Below are positions 31,008 through 39,716 of a DNA stretch of 42,533 bases, in pieces. Location: assembly GCF_030537745.1 (NCBI RefSeq), contig NZ_JAUNVI010000027.1, positions 1-42,533 of the forward strand, written 5' to 3'. How positions within the stretch are numbered: the stretch's first letter is position 1; every line of letters starts with the position of its first letter. The translations under genes and the position numbers were made by a program. This stretch comes from Ornithinimicrobium sp. GTDB taxonomy: Bacteria > Actinomycetota > Actinomycetes > Actinomycetales > Dermatophilaceae. The notes beneath the pieces were generated by a model. It made no database searches and was not told the DNA's origin. It was given only the letters and a program-made list of their open reading frames with translations.

Positions 31008-33377
31008 ATGCGCATCGCGATCATCGGCGGAGGTCCGGGCGGGCTCTACTTCGCCGCCCTCACCAAGGCACTAGACCCTACGCACGAGATCACGGTGTGG
31101 GAGCGCAACGCCCCCGACGACACCTTTGGCTTCGGCGTCGTCTTCTCCGACGAGACGCTCGGCGGCATCGAGCACGCCGACCCCGCGATCTTCGAGTCGA
31201 TGCAGCGTGAGTTTGCCCGGTGGGACGACATCGACGTCCACCTCGACGGTCAGGTCTTCACCTCCGGGGGGCACGGCTTCGCCGCGATGACCCGCAAGCG
31301 ACTCTTGGAGATCCTCCAGGAGCGCTGCCGCGAAGTGGGTGTCGTGATGCACTTTCGCACCGACGCGCCTGACGTGGAGGAGCTCTCGGCGGACTACGAC
31401 CTAGTGCTGGCCGCCGACGGCCTCAACTCGATCGTCCGTCGCCGTTTCGCCGACACCTTCCAGCCCACTCTCGACGTGCGTCAGTGCAAGTACATGTGGC
31501 TGGGCACGACCAAGGTCTTCGAGGCTTTCAAGTTCTACATCCTCAAGACTCCCTACGGCGTGATGCAGGTCCACGGCTACCCCTACGACGCGACCGGCTC
31601 GACCTTCATCCTGGAGATGCACGAGGACGTATGGCGAGCGGCCGGACTTGACCACGCCGAGGGCCGGGCGTGGGTCCCCGGAGAGTCGGACGAGGAGTCC
31701 ATCACGTTTATCCGCGACCTCTGCGCTGACATCTTCGAGGGCGAGGAGGTGATGGCCAACAACTCGCGCTGGATCTCCTTCACCACCATCCGCAACCAGA
31801 CCTGGCGGCACGACAACGTCGTCATCCTCGGCGACGCTGCCCATACCGCCCACTTTTCCATCGGCTCCGGCACCAAGCTGGCGATGGAGGATGCCCTCGC
31901 GCTGGCCGCCTGCCTGCACGAGCACGACGACGTCGACGCCGCGCTCACGGCCTACGAGACGGAGCGCAAGCCCGTCGTGGAGTCGACGCAGCGCGCGGCG
32001 CAGGCCTCGCTGGAGTGGTTTGAGAACCTCGGGCAGTACACCGACCAGGCACCCGAGGAGTTCGCCTTCAACATCATGACGCGCAGCCGTCGCGTCACCC
32101 ATGACAACCTTCGCGTCCGGGACCCGGAGTTCGTGGAGCAGATCGATGAATGGTTTGCCTCCGCCACCCCCGGCAGCCAGCCCCAGACGCCACCGATGTT
32201 CCAGCCGTTCCGCCTCGGTGACCTCGAGCTCAACAACCGCGTCGTCGTCTCGCCGATGGACATGTATGTCGCCAACGGCGACGGCATGCCCACGGACTTC
32301 CACCTGGTGCACCTGGGCGGAAAAGCCATGGGCGGGGCCGGGCTGGTGATGACCGAGATGGTCTGCGTCTCGCCCGAGGGACGGATCACGCCCGGCTGCA
32401 CCGGCATCTGGACCGACGAGCAGGCGGAGGCCTGGAAGCACATCGTCGACGAGGTGCATCAACTCAGCGACGCCAAGATCGGCATCCAGGTCGGCCACTC
32501 CGGGCGCAAGGGCTCGACCAAGCTGATGTGGGAGGGCATCGACCAACCGCTGGAGGAAGACAACTGGGAGGTCGTGGCGCCCTCGCCGCTGGCTTATCTG
32601 GACGGGGTCAACCAGGTGCCGCGCGAGCTGACCCTGGAGGATCTGGAGCAGATCACGCAGGACTTCGTGGACTCCGCCCGCCGCGGTGCGGAGGCCGGCT
32701 TCGACGTGCTTGAACTGCACTGCGCGCACGGTTACCTGCTCTCCTCCTTCATCTCCCCGGTGACCAACCACCGAACGGATGAATACGGAGGCGGCGACGG
32801 TGCCGGTCTGGCCGGACGACTGCGCTATCCCCTGGAGGTCTTCGCCGCGATGCGGGCGGTCTGGCCGCAGGAGCGCCCGATGACCGTGCGCATCTCGGCG
32901 ACCGACTGGGTGGACGGTGGCATCGACGTAGAGGACGCCGTGCAGATCGCGGCGGCCTTCAAGGACGCCGGCGCGGCCGCGATCGACGTCTCCTCCGGCC
33001 AGGTGACGCCGGCGGAGACGCCCGCCTTCGGGCGGTCCTACCAGACCCCGTTCTCCGACGCGATCCGCAACAGAGTCGGGATCCCGACCATCGCGGTCGG
33101 CGTCATCTCCTCCTGGGACGACGTCAACTCCATCGTGCTGGCCGGGCGCGCCGACCTGTGCGCCATCGGCCGTGCGCACCTCTACGACCCGATGTGGACC
33201 CTCCACGCCGCGGTCGAGCAGGACTATGACGGGCCCGGCGCGGTCTGGCCGCTGCCGTGGCGCGCGGGCCGACGCAAGCCGCAGGCGGGGCGCAGCGATG
33301 AGGCCAGGCCGCGGCTGCAGTTGGTGCGTGAGGGCGAGGGCGGCACCAGGCACGCTCGATGGAGGCCGGGCAAGTGA
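31008..33377 (+). CDS. Fused FAD monooxygenase/Old Yellow Enzyme: 2-aminobenzoyl-CoA monooxygenase/reductase type
   Basis: 789 residues, two enzymes in one chain. Residues 1 to about 385 are a group A flavin monooxygenase: FAD motif IIGGGPGGLYFAALTK and GDAAHTAHFSIGSGTKLAMEDA. From about 397 (MFQPFRLGDLELNNRVVVSP) an Old Yellow Enzyme domain follows, with GIQVGHSGRKGST, LELHCAHGYLLSSFISP and DEYGG. This architecture is that of Azoarcus 2-aminobenzoyl-CoA monooxygenase/reductase, which hydroxylates and then hydrogenates the ring to a 2-amino-5-oxocyclohexene-carboxyl-CoA. Databases often call it bifunctional salicylyl-CoA 5-hydroxylase/oxidoreductase. Co-location with a RidA-family gene and isatin-type genes favours anthraniloyl-CoA. 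ATG 31008 has AAGGAG upstream. First gene of a four-gene operon. Confidence 0.9.
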   Translation: MRIAIIGGGPGGLYFAALTKALDPTHEITVWERNAPDDTFGFGVVFSDETLGGIEHADPAIFESMQREFARWDDIDVHLDGQVFTSGGHGFAAMTRKRLLEILQERCREVGVVMHFRTDAPDVEELSADYDLVLAADGLNSIVRRRFADTFQPTLDVRQCKYMWLGTTKVFEAFKFYILKTPYGVMQVHGYPYDATGSTFILEMHEDVWRAAGLDHAEGRAWVPGESDEESITFIRDLCADIFEGEEVMANNSRWISFTTIRNQTWRHDNVVILGDAAHTAHFSIGSGTKLAMEDALALAACLHEHDDVDAALTAYETERKPVVESTQRAAQASLEWFENLGQYTDQAPEEFAFNIMTRSRRVTHDNLRVRDPEFVEQIDEWFASATPGSQPQTPPMFQPFRLGDLELNNRVVVSPMDMYVANGDGMPTDFHLVHLGGKAMGGAGLVMTEMVCVSPEGRITPGCTGIWTDEQAEAWKHIVDEVHQLSDAKIGIQVGHSGRKGSTKLMWEGIDQPLEEDNWEVVAPSPLAYLDGVNQVPRELTLEDLEQITQDFVDSARRGAEAGFDVLELHCAHGYLLSSFISPVTNHRTDEYGGGDGAGLAGRLRYPLEVFAAMRAVWPQERPMTVRISATDWVDGGIDVEDAVQIAAAFKDAGAAAIDVSSGQVTPAETPAFGRSYQTPFSDAIRNRVGIPTIAVGVISSWDDVNSIVLAGRADLCAIGRAHLYDPMWTLHAAVEQDYDGPGAVWPLPWRAGRRKPQAGRSDEARPRLQLVREGEGGTRHARWRPGK

Positions 33378-35557
33378 GCTCTGGCGTGCGCGAACGCCCC
33401 AGCCTGCGACCCCTCTGGGACGCCCGCGGCATCGCGGTGGTCGGTGCCAGCGACCGGCCCGGCGCCGTCGGACGGTTGCCGATCCAGTTCCTCCAGCGCT
33501 ACGGCTACGCGGGCGGCATCTACCCCGTGCGACCCGACGGCGCCCCCGTCGCCGGGCTCACGTCATACCCCTCGATCGGCGCCGTTCCCGAGCCGGTCGA
33601 CCTCGCCATGGTGATGGTCGCTGCCGACAAGGTGATCGGGGCGGTGCGCGAGGCGGCAGCCGCAGGAGTGCCGGTCGTCATCGTGTGCTCCAGCGGTTTC
33701 GCCGAGACCGGTGAGGTTGGCCAGGTGCTGCAGGAGGAGCTGGTCGCCACGGCGCACGAGCTCGGTGTCCGTGTGCTCGGCCCCAACTGCATCGGCACCG
33801 TCGGCACCGCGACCGGCCAGGTCAGCTCCTTCTCGCCGTTGTTCTCCGGCGCGAGCACGCAGCTGGTGCCCGGCGGGCTCGGCTTCGTCAGCCAGAGCGG
33901 CGCGCTCGGCTATGGCGCCGTCTCCCTCGCGTTCGAGCGCGGCCTCGGCCTCGGCTGGGTAGTCAACACCGGCAACGAGGCAGACATCGGCGCTACCGAG
34001 GTGATGGCCGCCCTCGCGGAGGAACCTGGCTGCACCGGGATCCTGGGGTATGCGGAGTCGCTCGGAGGGTTGGACTCGCTGGCTGCGCTGGCCGCCCGGG
34101 GGATCCCGGTCGCGATGCTCAAGGCCGGCCGCTCCGACGCCGGTGCGCGGGCGGCTGCCTCGCACACGGGTGCGCTGGCGGCCGGCGACAAGGTCGTGGA
34201 CGCGGCGCTGCGCCGTGCCGGGGTGGTGCGGGTCGACGACATCGAGGAGCTCCTGGACGTCGGTGAGGTCATGGACCTGGTGCCGGGCGTGCGGGGCAAG
34301 ACGGTGCGGACGGTGGCCATCGTCACCACGTCGGGTGGCTCCGGCATCCTGGCCGCCGACGCGGTCGAGGCGCACGACCGCCACCTGCAGCTGGCGACCC
34401 TTTCCAGCGAGACGCTCGCCGCCCTAGACGAGATCGTGCCGGCCTACGGTGCGACCGCCAACCCGGTCGACGTCACCGCGTCGGTGATGAGCAACCCAGA
34501 CCTCTTCGACCAGGCGCTGACCGCGATCGCCGGCGACGCTGGTGTCGACGCGATCGTCGCGTGCTTCTGCGTGCTCGCCGGCAAAGACGTCGATGATGTC
34601 GTGGAGGCGCTGGCGCGGGTTCGTGCGGCGAGCGGAGTGCCGGTCATCGTGGTGCGCACGGGCGCCGACCACCTGGCACCCGAGGCCGCGGCGACCATGC
34701 GGGCCGCTGGTCTGCCGGTCTTCACGACGCCGGTGCGCGGCGTCCGGGCGCTTGCCGCCCTGGCGCAGATGGTGGAGCACGGGAAGCGGCAGCGGCCCGA
34801 CGGCCCGTCCGGTGTGGCAAGCCCGCCCGTCCGCTGTGGGGGGGGCGACCGGCCGGGGGGGCAGGGCGGACCGTCCGGTGGGGTGGGGGCGGGGATGGAT
34901 GAGCGTGAGCTCAAGACGGCCCTGGCCGCCGCGGGACTTCCGGTGCCGGTGGGGCGGATCGCCACCGATCGCGACGATGCCGTCACCGCCGTCGCCGAGG
35001 CCGGCGGGCGGGCTGTCGCCAAGGCGGTCGTGCCCGGTCTGCTGCACAAGTCCGATGCCGGCGGGGTGGTGCTGAATGTGACCGTCGAGGACGCGGCCGA
35101 GGTTTTCGACCGGCTGGCCGCGCTGGGTGGGCAGGTGCTGGTCGAAGAGATGGTGCCCGGCGGCGTCGAGGCACTGGTGGGCAGTGCCGACACCCCCCTG
35201 GGTCGGATCGTCAGCGTCGGCGTCGGAGGCATCCTCACCGAGGTGATCGCTGACGTCGCCCTGCGCCTCCTGCCCGTCGACCGGGCGGACGTCGAGGAGA
35301 TGATCGAGGAGACCCGCCTGAGCCAGCTTCTCGCTGGTGTCCGGGGCCAGGCGCCGGCTGATCACGATGCTCTGGTCGACACCGTCCTGGCCGTCGCCGA
35401 GCTCACCGCGACCCTCCCGGCCGGTGCCGAGCTCGACCTCAACCCCGTGACGGTCCTCGCCCAGGGAAAGGGTGCCCGGATCCTGGACGCTGCGCTCGCC
35501 CTGCCGCAGCTCGAGCAGCCCGAGCACGACATACCCGACCAGATTGCAGGAGACTGA
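33374..35557 (+). CDS. NDP-forming acyl-CoA synthetase (fused alpha-beta)
   Basis: 727 residues from GTG 33374, which has GGAGG 8 bases upstream and overlaps the previous stop; an ATG at 33359 is also in frame. Order: CoA-binding domain (WDARGIAVVGASDRPGAVG), ligase-CoA domain with the phospho-His candidate in SHTGALAAGD, then an ATP-grasp domain starting near MDERELKTALAAAGLPVP. It makes acyl-CoA from acid, CoA and ATP (ADP-forming), like acetate or pimelate-type synthetases. The glycine/proline-rich interdomain linker (about residues 475-505) is encoded by a copy of the dispersed repeat. A dicarboxylic acid released by ring opening is a fitting substrate, by inference. Confidence 0.87.
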   Translation: MSSGVRERPSLRPLWDARGIAVVGASDRPGAVGRLPIQFLQRYGYAGGIYPVRPDGAPVAGLTSYPSIGAVPEPVDLAMVMVAADKVIGAVREAAAAGVPVVIVCSSGFAETGEVGQVLQEELVATAHELGVRVLGPNCIGTVGTATGQVSSFSPLFSGASTQLVPGGLGFVSQSGALGYGAVSLAFERGLGLGWVVNTGNEADIGATEVMAALAEEPGCTGILGYAESLGGLDSLAALAARGIPVAMLKAGRSDAGARAAASHTGALAAGDKVVDAALRRAGVVRVDDIEELLDVGEVMDLVPGVRGKTVRTVAIVTTSGGSGILAADAVEAHDRHLQLATLSSETLAALDEIVPAYGATANPVDVTASVMSNPDLFDQALTAIAGDAGVDAIVACFCVLAGKDVDDVVEALARVRAASGVPVIVVRTGADHLAPEAAATMRAAGLPVFTTPVRGVRALAALAQMVEHGKRQRPDGPSGVASPPVRCGGGDRPGGQGGPSGGVGAGMDERELKTALAAAGLPVPVGRIATDRDDAVTAVAEAGGRAVAKAVVPGLLHKSDAGGVVLNVTVEDAAEVFDRLAALGGQVLVEEMVPGGVEALVGSADTPLGRIVSVGVGGILTEVIADVALRLLPVDRADVEEMIEETRLSQLLAGVRGQAPADHDALVDTVLAVAELTATLPAGAELDLNPVTVLAQGKGARILDAALALPQLEQPEHDIPDQIAGD
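34798..34885 (+). repeat. Dispersed repeat copy 3, inside a coding region
   Basis: GGCCCGTCCGGTGTGGCAAG, then CGCCCGTCCGCTGTGG, then further GACCG/GTCCGGTG elements. This is a diverged, extended copy of the repeat at 10205 and 27072, read through in frame as a Gly/Pro/Arg-rich linker between the two halves of the acyl-CoA synthetase. Confidence 0.5.
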
Positions 35558-35561
35558 CCTC

Positions 35562-37106
35562 ATGGACATCGGCACGCTCGTCACCCGCGCCGGCCACCGC
35601 TTCGGCGACCGGGTAGCCCTGGAGGGCGGCTCGGGCGAGCCCGGGCAACGGCGCACCTTCGCCGAGCTCGCGGACCGCGTCACCCGGATCGCCAGCGGCC
35701 TGCTCGCGCTCGGCCTCGAGCCCGGAGACCGGGTGCTGGACCTGCAGAGCAACAGCACGACGTATGTGGAGACTGACCTGGCCATCCGCGCGGCCGGTCT
35801 GGTGCGGGTAGCCCTCAACTACCGGCTGCACCGCAGCGACTGGGAGCGGATCGCCACCGACTCCGGGGCCCGCGGACTGATCTACCACGAAAAGTTCGCC
35901 GACGACATCAGCTCCGTCCGCGAGCAGGTGCCGCACGTCGTCGTGGTGGGTGAGGGCCCCGAGACCACGCTCGACGGGCTCGCCGCCGGTGCGACCGTCG
36001 GCCCGCTGCCGGTGCGCGCGCCCGACGACCTGTGCGGGCTGCACTACTCCTCCGGCACCACCGGCCATCCCAAGGGCGCCCAGCGGACCCACCGCAACTG
36101 GTTCGCCTCCGTCGTCAACATGACCCAGGATGTGCTGGGTGGCCCTCCCGGCCCTGACGACTGCTACGTCCACGCCGGCCCCGTGACGCACACCTCCGGG
36201 TTGTTCATCCTGCCCTTCCTCGTCGCGGGCGCCCGGCAGATCGTGCTGCCTTCCTGGGACCCGCAGACCTTCCTCGAGTCGGTCGGCCAGCAGGGCGCGA
36301 CCCACACCGCGCTGGTGCCCACCATGGTCGCCCGACTGCTGTCCGCAGGGGTGACCCGCGAGGACCTCGCTGACCTGCAGATGCTCGGCTACGCCGGTGC
36401 TCCCATGCCACCGGAGCAAATGCGCCGCGCGCACGACCAGCTCACCCCCCACCTGGTGCAGTACTACGGCCTGGTCGAGGCGATCCCGCCGGTCACCGTC
36501 CTGGACGCCGCCGACCACGAGCGGGGACTCACCGACGAGCCCGACCTGCTGACCAGCGCTGGGCGACCCGCACTCGGCGTCGAGCTCGCGGTCGTCGACG
36601 AGGACGGCCAGCGGGTCGCGCCGGGCGAGATCGGTGAGGTCATCACCCGTGGCGACCACGTCATGGCCGGCTACTACAACGCGGCCGAGCGCACCGACCT
36701 GTCCAAGGCGGTCGTCGACGGGTGGCTGCACACCGGTGACCTCGGGCGGCTCTCCGAGCGAGGTCACCTCTGGCTCATCGACCGCGTGGGGGACATGATC
36801 ATCTCGGGTGGCTACAACATCTACCCCCGAGAGGTCGAGGAGGTCATCGCCGAGATGTCGGACGTCGGGCAGGTCGCGGTGGTCGGGGTGCAGGACGCCG
36901 ACTGGGGGCAGCGGGTCGTCGCGTTCGTCACGCCACGAGCCGGCACCCAGGTGACGCAGGACCAGGTCCGCGCCCACTGCGGGAGCCGGATGGCCTCCTA
37001 CAAGAAACCCAAGGACGTCCACGTGCTCTCCGAGTTTCCGCTCAACTCCACCGGCAAGATCTCCAAGAAGGAGCTACGCGCCCAGCTGCAGGAGGGACGG
37101 CCATGA
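35562..37106 (+). CDS. AMP-forming acyl-CoA synthetase (ANL superfamily)
   Basis: 514 residues. Motifs: YSSGTTGHPKGAQRTHRN (P-loop, about residue 163), YYGLVEAIPPVTV, TGDLGRLSERGHLWLIDRVGDMIISGGYNIYPREVEE and the catalytic Lys in NSTGKISKKEL. FadD-like ligase of unknown chain specificity. ATG 35562 follows AGGAGACTG, 4 bases after the previous stop; further upstream frame is inside the preceding gene. Overlaps the mutase gene by 4 bases. Together with the NDP-forming synthetase it gives the operon two acid-activating enzymes, suggesting the pathway passes through free acids. Confidence 0.88.
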   Translation: MDIGTLVTRAGHRFGDRVALEGGSGEPGQRRTFAELADRVTRIASGLLALGLEPGDRVLDLQSNSTTYVETDLAIRAAGLVRVALNYRLHRSDWERIATDSGARGLIYHEKFADDISSVREQVPHVVVVGEGPETTLDGLAAGATVGPLPVRAPDDLCGLHYSSGTTGHPKGAQRTHRNWFASVVNMTQDVLGGPPGPDDCYVHAGPVTHTSGLFILPFLVAGARQIVLPSWDPQTFLESVGQQGATHTALVPTMVARLLSAGVTREDLADLQMLGYAGAPMPPEQMRRAHDQLTPHLVQYYGLVEAIPPVTVLDAADHERGLTDEPDLLTSAGRPALGVELAVVDEDGQRVAPGEIGEVITRGDHVMAGYYNAAERTDLSKAVVDGWLHTGDLGRLSERGHLWLIDRVGDMIISGGYNIYPREVEEVIAEMSDVGQVAVVGVQDADWGQRVVAFVTPRAGTQVTQDQVRAHCGSRMASYKKPKDVHVLSEFPLNSTGKISKKELRAQLQEGRP

Positions 37107-38638
37107 GCTGGGAGGACCCGCAGTTGCGGGTGGACTACGCCCCGGAAGAGGCAGAGCACCCCGGTGAGTACCCCTACACCCGCGGCGTCAGCGCCGAGCC
37201 CAAGGTCTGGATCATGGGGCAGTACGCCGGCTTCGGCACCGCCAAGGAGTCCAACGCCCGCTTCCGCTCGCTGCTCGACGCCGGGGTCACGGGCTTCTCG
37301 GTAGCGATGGACCTGCCGAGCCAGATGGGGATCGACTCCGACGACCCACGCGCGCTCGGCGAGGTGGGCCGGGTGGGGGTGGCTATCGATTCGCTGGCCG
37401 ACATCGAGGTGCTGATGGAGGGCATACCCCTGGAGGAGCTGTCGCAGGTCCGGACCACCGCTAACTCGATCGGCTATCTGTGGGCGGCGCTCTTCGTCGC
37501 GCTCGCTGAGAAGCGCGGCGTGCACCCCAACGAGTTCGGGATGTTCATCCAGAACGACGTGCTCAAGGAGTTCATCGCCCGCGGGACCCAGATCTTCCCG
37601 CCGGAAGCGTCGCTGCGGCTCTCGGTCGACTGCATCGAGTATGTCGCCCGCGAGACGCCGAGCTGGGTGCCGCTGGCGATGAGCGGCTACCACATCCGCG
37701 AGTCTGGATCGTCGGCGACGCAGGAAATCGCTTTCACCTTCGCCAACGCGCGCGCCTACCTCGACGAGTGCGTGCGGCGAGGCATCGACATCGACCAGGT
37801 CGCGCCGACGCTGTTCACCTTCTTGGCGATCACCAAGGACGTGCTGCCGGAGGTGGCAAAGTTCCGTGCCGCTCGTCGCGTGTGGGCAAAGCTGATGCGA
37901 GACACCTACGGCACCACGGACCCACGCAGCCAGCAGCTGCGGATCTTCGCCTTCACTGCGGGCTCCACCCTGACCGCGCAGCAGCCGCTCAACAACGTGA
38001 TCCGCGCTTCCGTCGAGGCGACGACCGCGGCGCTCGCGGGGGTGCAGACGATGCACGTCTCTGCCTACGACGAGGCGCTCGGCGTCCCGACCGAGCATGC
38101 CGCGACCCTGGCCCTGCGCACGCAGCAGGTGGTCGCTTTCGAGACCGGGCTCACCACCACCCTGGACCCGCTCGCCGGCTCGTATGCCGTCGAGGCGCTG
38201 ACCGACGAGCTCGAGGCCTCGATCTGGTCGCTGATGGAGGACATCGAGGAGCGTGGCGGGGCGCTGGAGGGGATCAGCTCCGGCCGGTTCGCGAGGGACC
38301 TGTCCGAAGCGGCCTACCGGCTCTCCCAGGCGATCGAGTCGGGAGAGAAGGTCGTGGTCGGAGTCAACCGCTTCCCCGCTCGGACCGAACCGTTGGAGGT
38401 CTTCTCTATCGACCCGGCGACCGAGCAGGGCCAGGCGCAGTCGGTGCGTCGGCTGCGCCAGACCCGCGACCAGAGCGCCGTCGACGCTGCCCTGGAGGCG
38501 CTGCGCACCGATGTGCGTGAGGGCCGGTCGGTGATGCCCGCGACGATCGAGGCGGTCAAGGCCTACGCGACCCTGGGTGAGGTGGTCGCCGTGCTCCAGG
38601 ATCAGTTCGGCACCTGGCGTCCCAGCGCGGAGTTCTAG
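37103..38638 (+). CDS. Adenosylcobalamin-dependent acyl-CoA mutase, large subunit only
   Basis: 511 residues: the TIM-barrel half of the methylmalonyl-CoA mutase family, without the B12-binding domain, so a separate small subunit is needed; none is in the window. Tyr41 (QYAGF) and Arg160 (EFIARGTQIFPP) match mutase Tyr89 and Arg207, which favour a carboxylated acyl-CoA over isobutyryl- or 2-hydroxyisobutyryl-CoA types (Phe/Ile and Gln there). Gln150 and His197 in SGYHIRESGSS are kept. But the loop before Tyr41 is about 3 residues shorter and reads WIMGQY rather than WTIRQY, losing the substrate-contacting Thr85 and Arg87. The substrate may thus be an unusual dicarboxylyl-CoA. Alignment is from memory of family sequences. 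Confidence 0.85.
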   Translation: MSWEDPQLRVDYAPEEAEHPGEYPYTRGVSAEPKVWIMGQYAGFGTAKESNARFRSLLDAGVTGFSVAMDLPSQMGIDSDDPRALGEVGRVGVAIDSLADIEVLMEGIPLEELSQVRTTANSIGYLWAALFVALAEKRGVHPNEFGMFIQNDVLKEFIARGTQIFPPEASLRLSVDCIEYVARETPSWVPLAMSGYHIRESGSSATQEIAFTFANARAYLDECVRRGIDIDQVAPTLFTFLAITKDVLPEVAKFRAARRVWAKLMRDTYGTTDPRSQQLRIFAFTAGSTLTAQQPLNNVIRASVEATTAALAGVQTMHVSAYDEALGVPTEHAATLALRTQQVVAFETGLTTTLDPLAGSYAVEALTDELEASIWSLMEDIEERGGALEGISSGRFARDLSEAAYRLSQAIESGEKVVVGVNRFPARTEPLEVFSIDPATEQGQAQSVRRLRQTRDQSAVDAALEALRTDVREGRSVMPATIEAVKAYATLGEVVAVLQDQFGTWRPSAEF

Positions 38639-38681
38639 GGCTGGATGGTCCCCAGCAAGGGTGCGCCGAAGTTCCCCGAGT

Positions 38682-38694
38682 TAGTCTGGTGAGG
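38682..38694 (+). promoter_or_regulatory. Leaderless promoter of the next membrane protein
   Basis: TAGTCT (38682-38687) is followed by 6 bases and GTG 38694. No ribosome site is visible, which fits a leaderless transcript. Confidence 0.5.
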
Positions 38695-39389
38695 TGCCGG
38701 CCGACGATTACAGCGCCCCCGCCTTTCTCACCGCGAAGCAGTTGGCCAGGAGCGTCCTCATCATCCGAGGCATGGCCCTCGGACTCGCAGTCTTGGCGGC
38801 CTCGTTTGCGGTGGCGGCCATGCTGGATATTCTTGACTCCGCCTCGGACCCCAAACTGATCGTCGGCTACGCCATCTTCGTTCTTGCGGTTGGCTTCGGT
38901 GCCTTCCGGCTGTGGCGATCTGCTGACACGGGGGACCCCTCGGTCCTGAAACCCGGTGACCCGCCCGGTCTACGGCTCCTCGACGCGCTGCCAGCCAAGA
39001 CCGGGCCCGTCCGTGTGCCGCTCGCCGAACCCTCTGGGGACGTCATCGTCCTCACCAACGACGGCATGCACCTGCCTGCAGGCATCATCGCGACTCGAGG
39101 TCTCGGCCGGAGGGTCGAGGAGGGAAAGGCGGCCCTGGCGGGGCTGACCCCCCTGGTTGTCCCCTGCTTCCTTCCGTGGTCGGAGCTGGTGAAGTGGTCG
39201 TACTGCACGAACGCGGAAGGGTCGCCCGCCTCCCACCGGCTCGACCTGACCGATCATCGCGTCCTCTCCATCAGCAAAGCGACGTTGGGCGACCACTACG
39301 TCTCTCTCCTCGATGCGGTGCGGTCGGTTGGTGGCCAACCGGTGGAAGTGGTTCTGCCCGCAGATTCCAGCGAGAGCTACATAGTTTGA
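38694..39389 (+). CDS. Two-TM membrane protein of unknown function
   Basis: 231 residues, GTG start. I do not recognise a family. A tight hydrophobic hairpin (about residues 25-45 and 57-75) is followed by a soluble, probably cytoplasmic domain of about 150 residues, containing GLRLLDALPAKTGPVRV and VVPCFLPWSELVKWSY, which recall PH-like (bPH) membrane-associated domains in general pattern only. Its stop abuts a decayed aldo/keto reductase on the other strand. Not linked to the catabolic operon: it has its own promoter-like element. Confidence 0.65.
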   Translation: MPADDYSAPAFLTAKQLARSVLIIRGMALGLAVLAASFAVAAMLDILDSASDPKLIVGYAIFVLAVGFGAFRLWRSADTGDPSVLKPGDPPGLRLLDALPAKTGPVRVPLAEPSGDVIVLTNDGMHLPAGIIATRGLGRRVEEGKAALAGLTPLVVPCFLPWSELVKWSYCTNAEGSPASHRLDLTDHRVLSISKATLGDHYVSLLDAVRSVGGQPVEVVLPADSSESYIV

Positions 39390-39716
39390 CCAGGTCGATG
39401 TTTGACCTGATCCGCTCGGGCGAGTAGGCCTCCACCGCGATCCCGGCGGCCCGGGTGGCCTCCTGCGTCGCCACCTGCTGGATCGTCGGGTGCAGCTCAA
39501 TCTGGTTCACCACCGGCACCACCTCGGCCTGCTCAGCAGCGTCGCCAGGTGGTCGGGCAGGAAGTTGGAGACGCCGATCGCCCCGACGGCACCCTCGACG
39601 TAGAGGTTCTCGAGGGCGCCCCAGGTCTCGACAGCCCCTTGCTCGGCACCGGCCAGTGGACGAGGTGAAGGTCGACGACGTCCAGGCCGAGAGCCGTGCG
39701 GCTGCGCTGACGTAGT
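39390..39716 (-). pseudogene. Aldo/keto reductase remnant with frameshifts and internal deletion
   Basis: Read leftward, three frames together give AKR sequence: ALGLDVVDLHLVHWPVPS, then (frame change near 39645) VETWGALENLYVEGAVGAIG followed by VSNFLPDHLATLLS, then (frame change near 39533) AEVVPVVNQIELHPTIQQ. After GIAVEAYSP it jumps directly into ERIRSNIDLVK, which in intact enzymes lies some 50 or more residues later, so an internal segment is deleted. Both ends are missing. It fills the 335-base gap between the membrane protein and SelO; no intact gene is present there. Confidence 0.85.
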
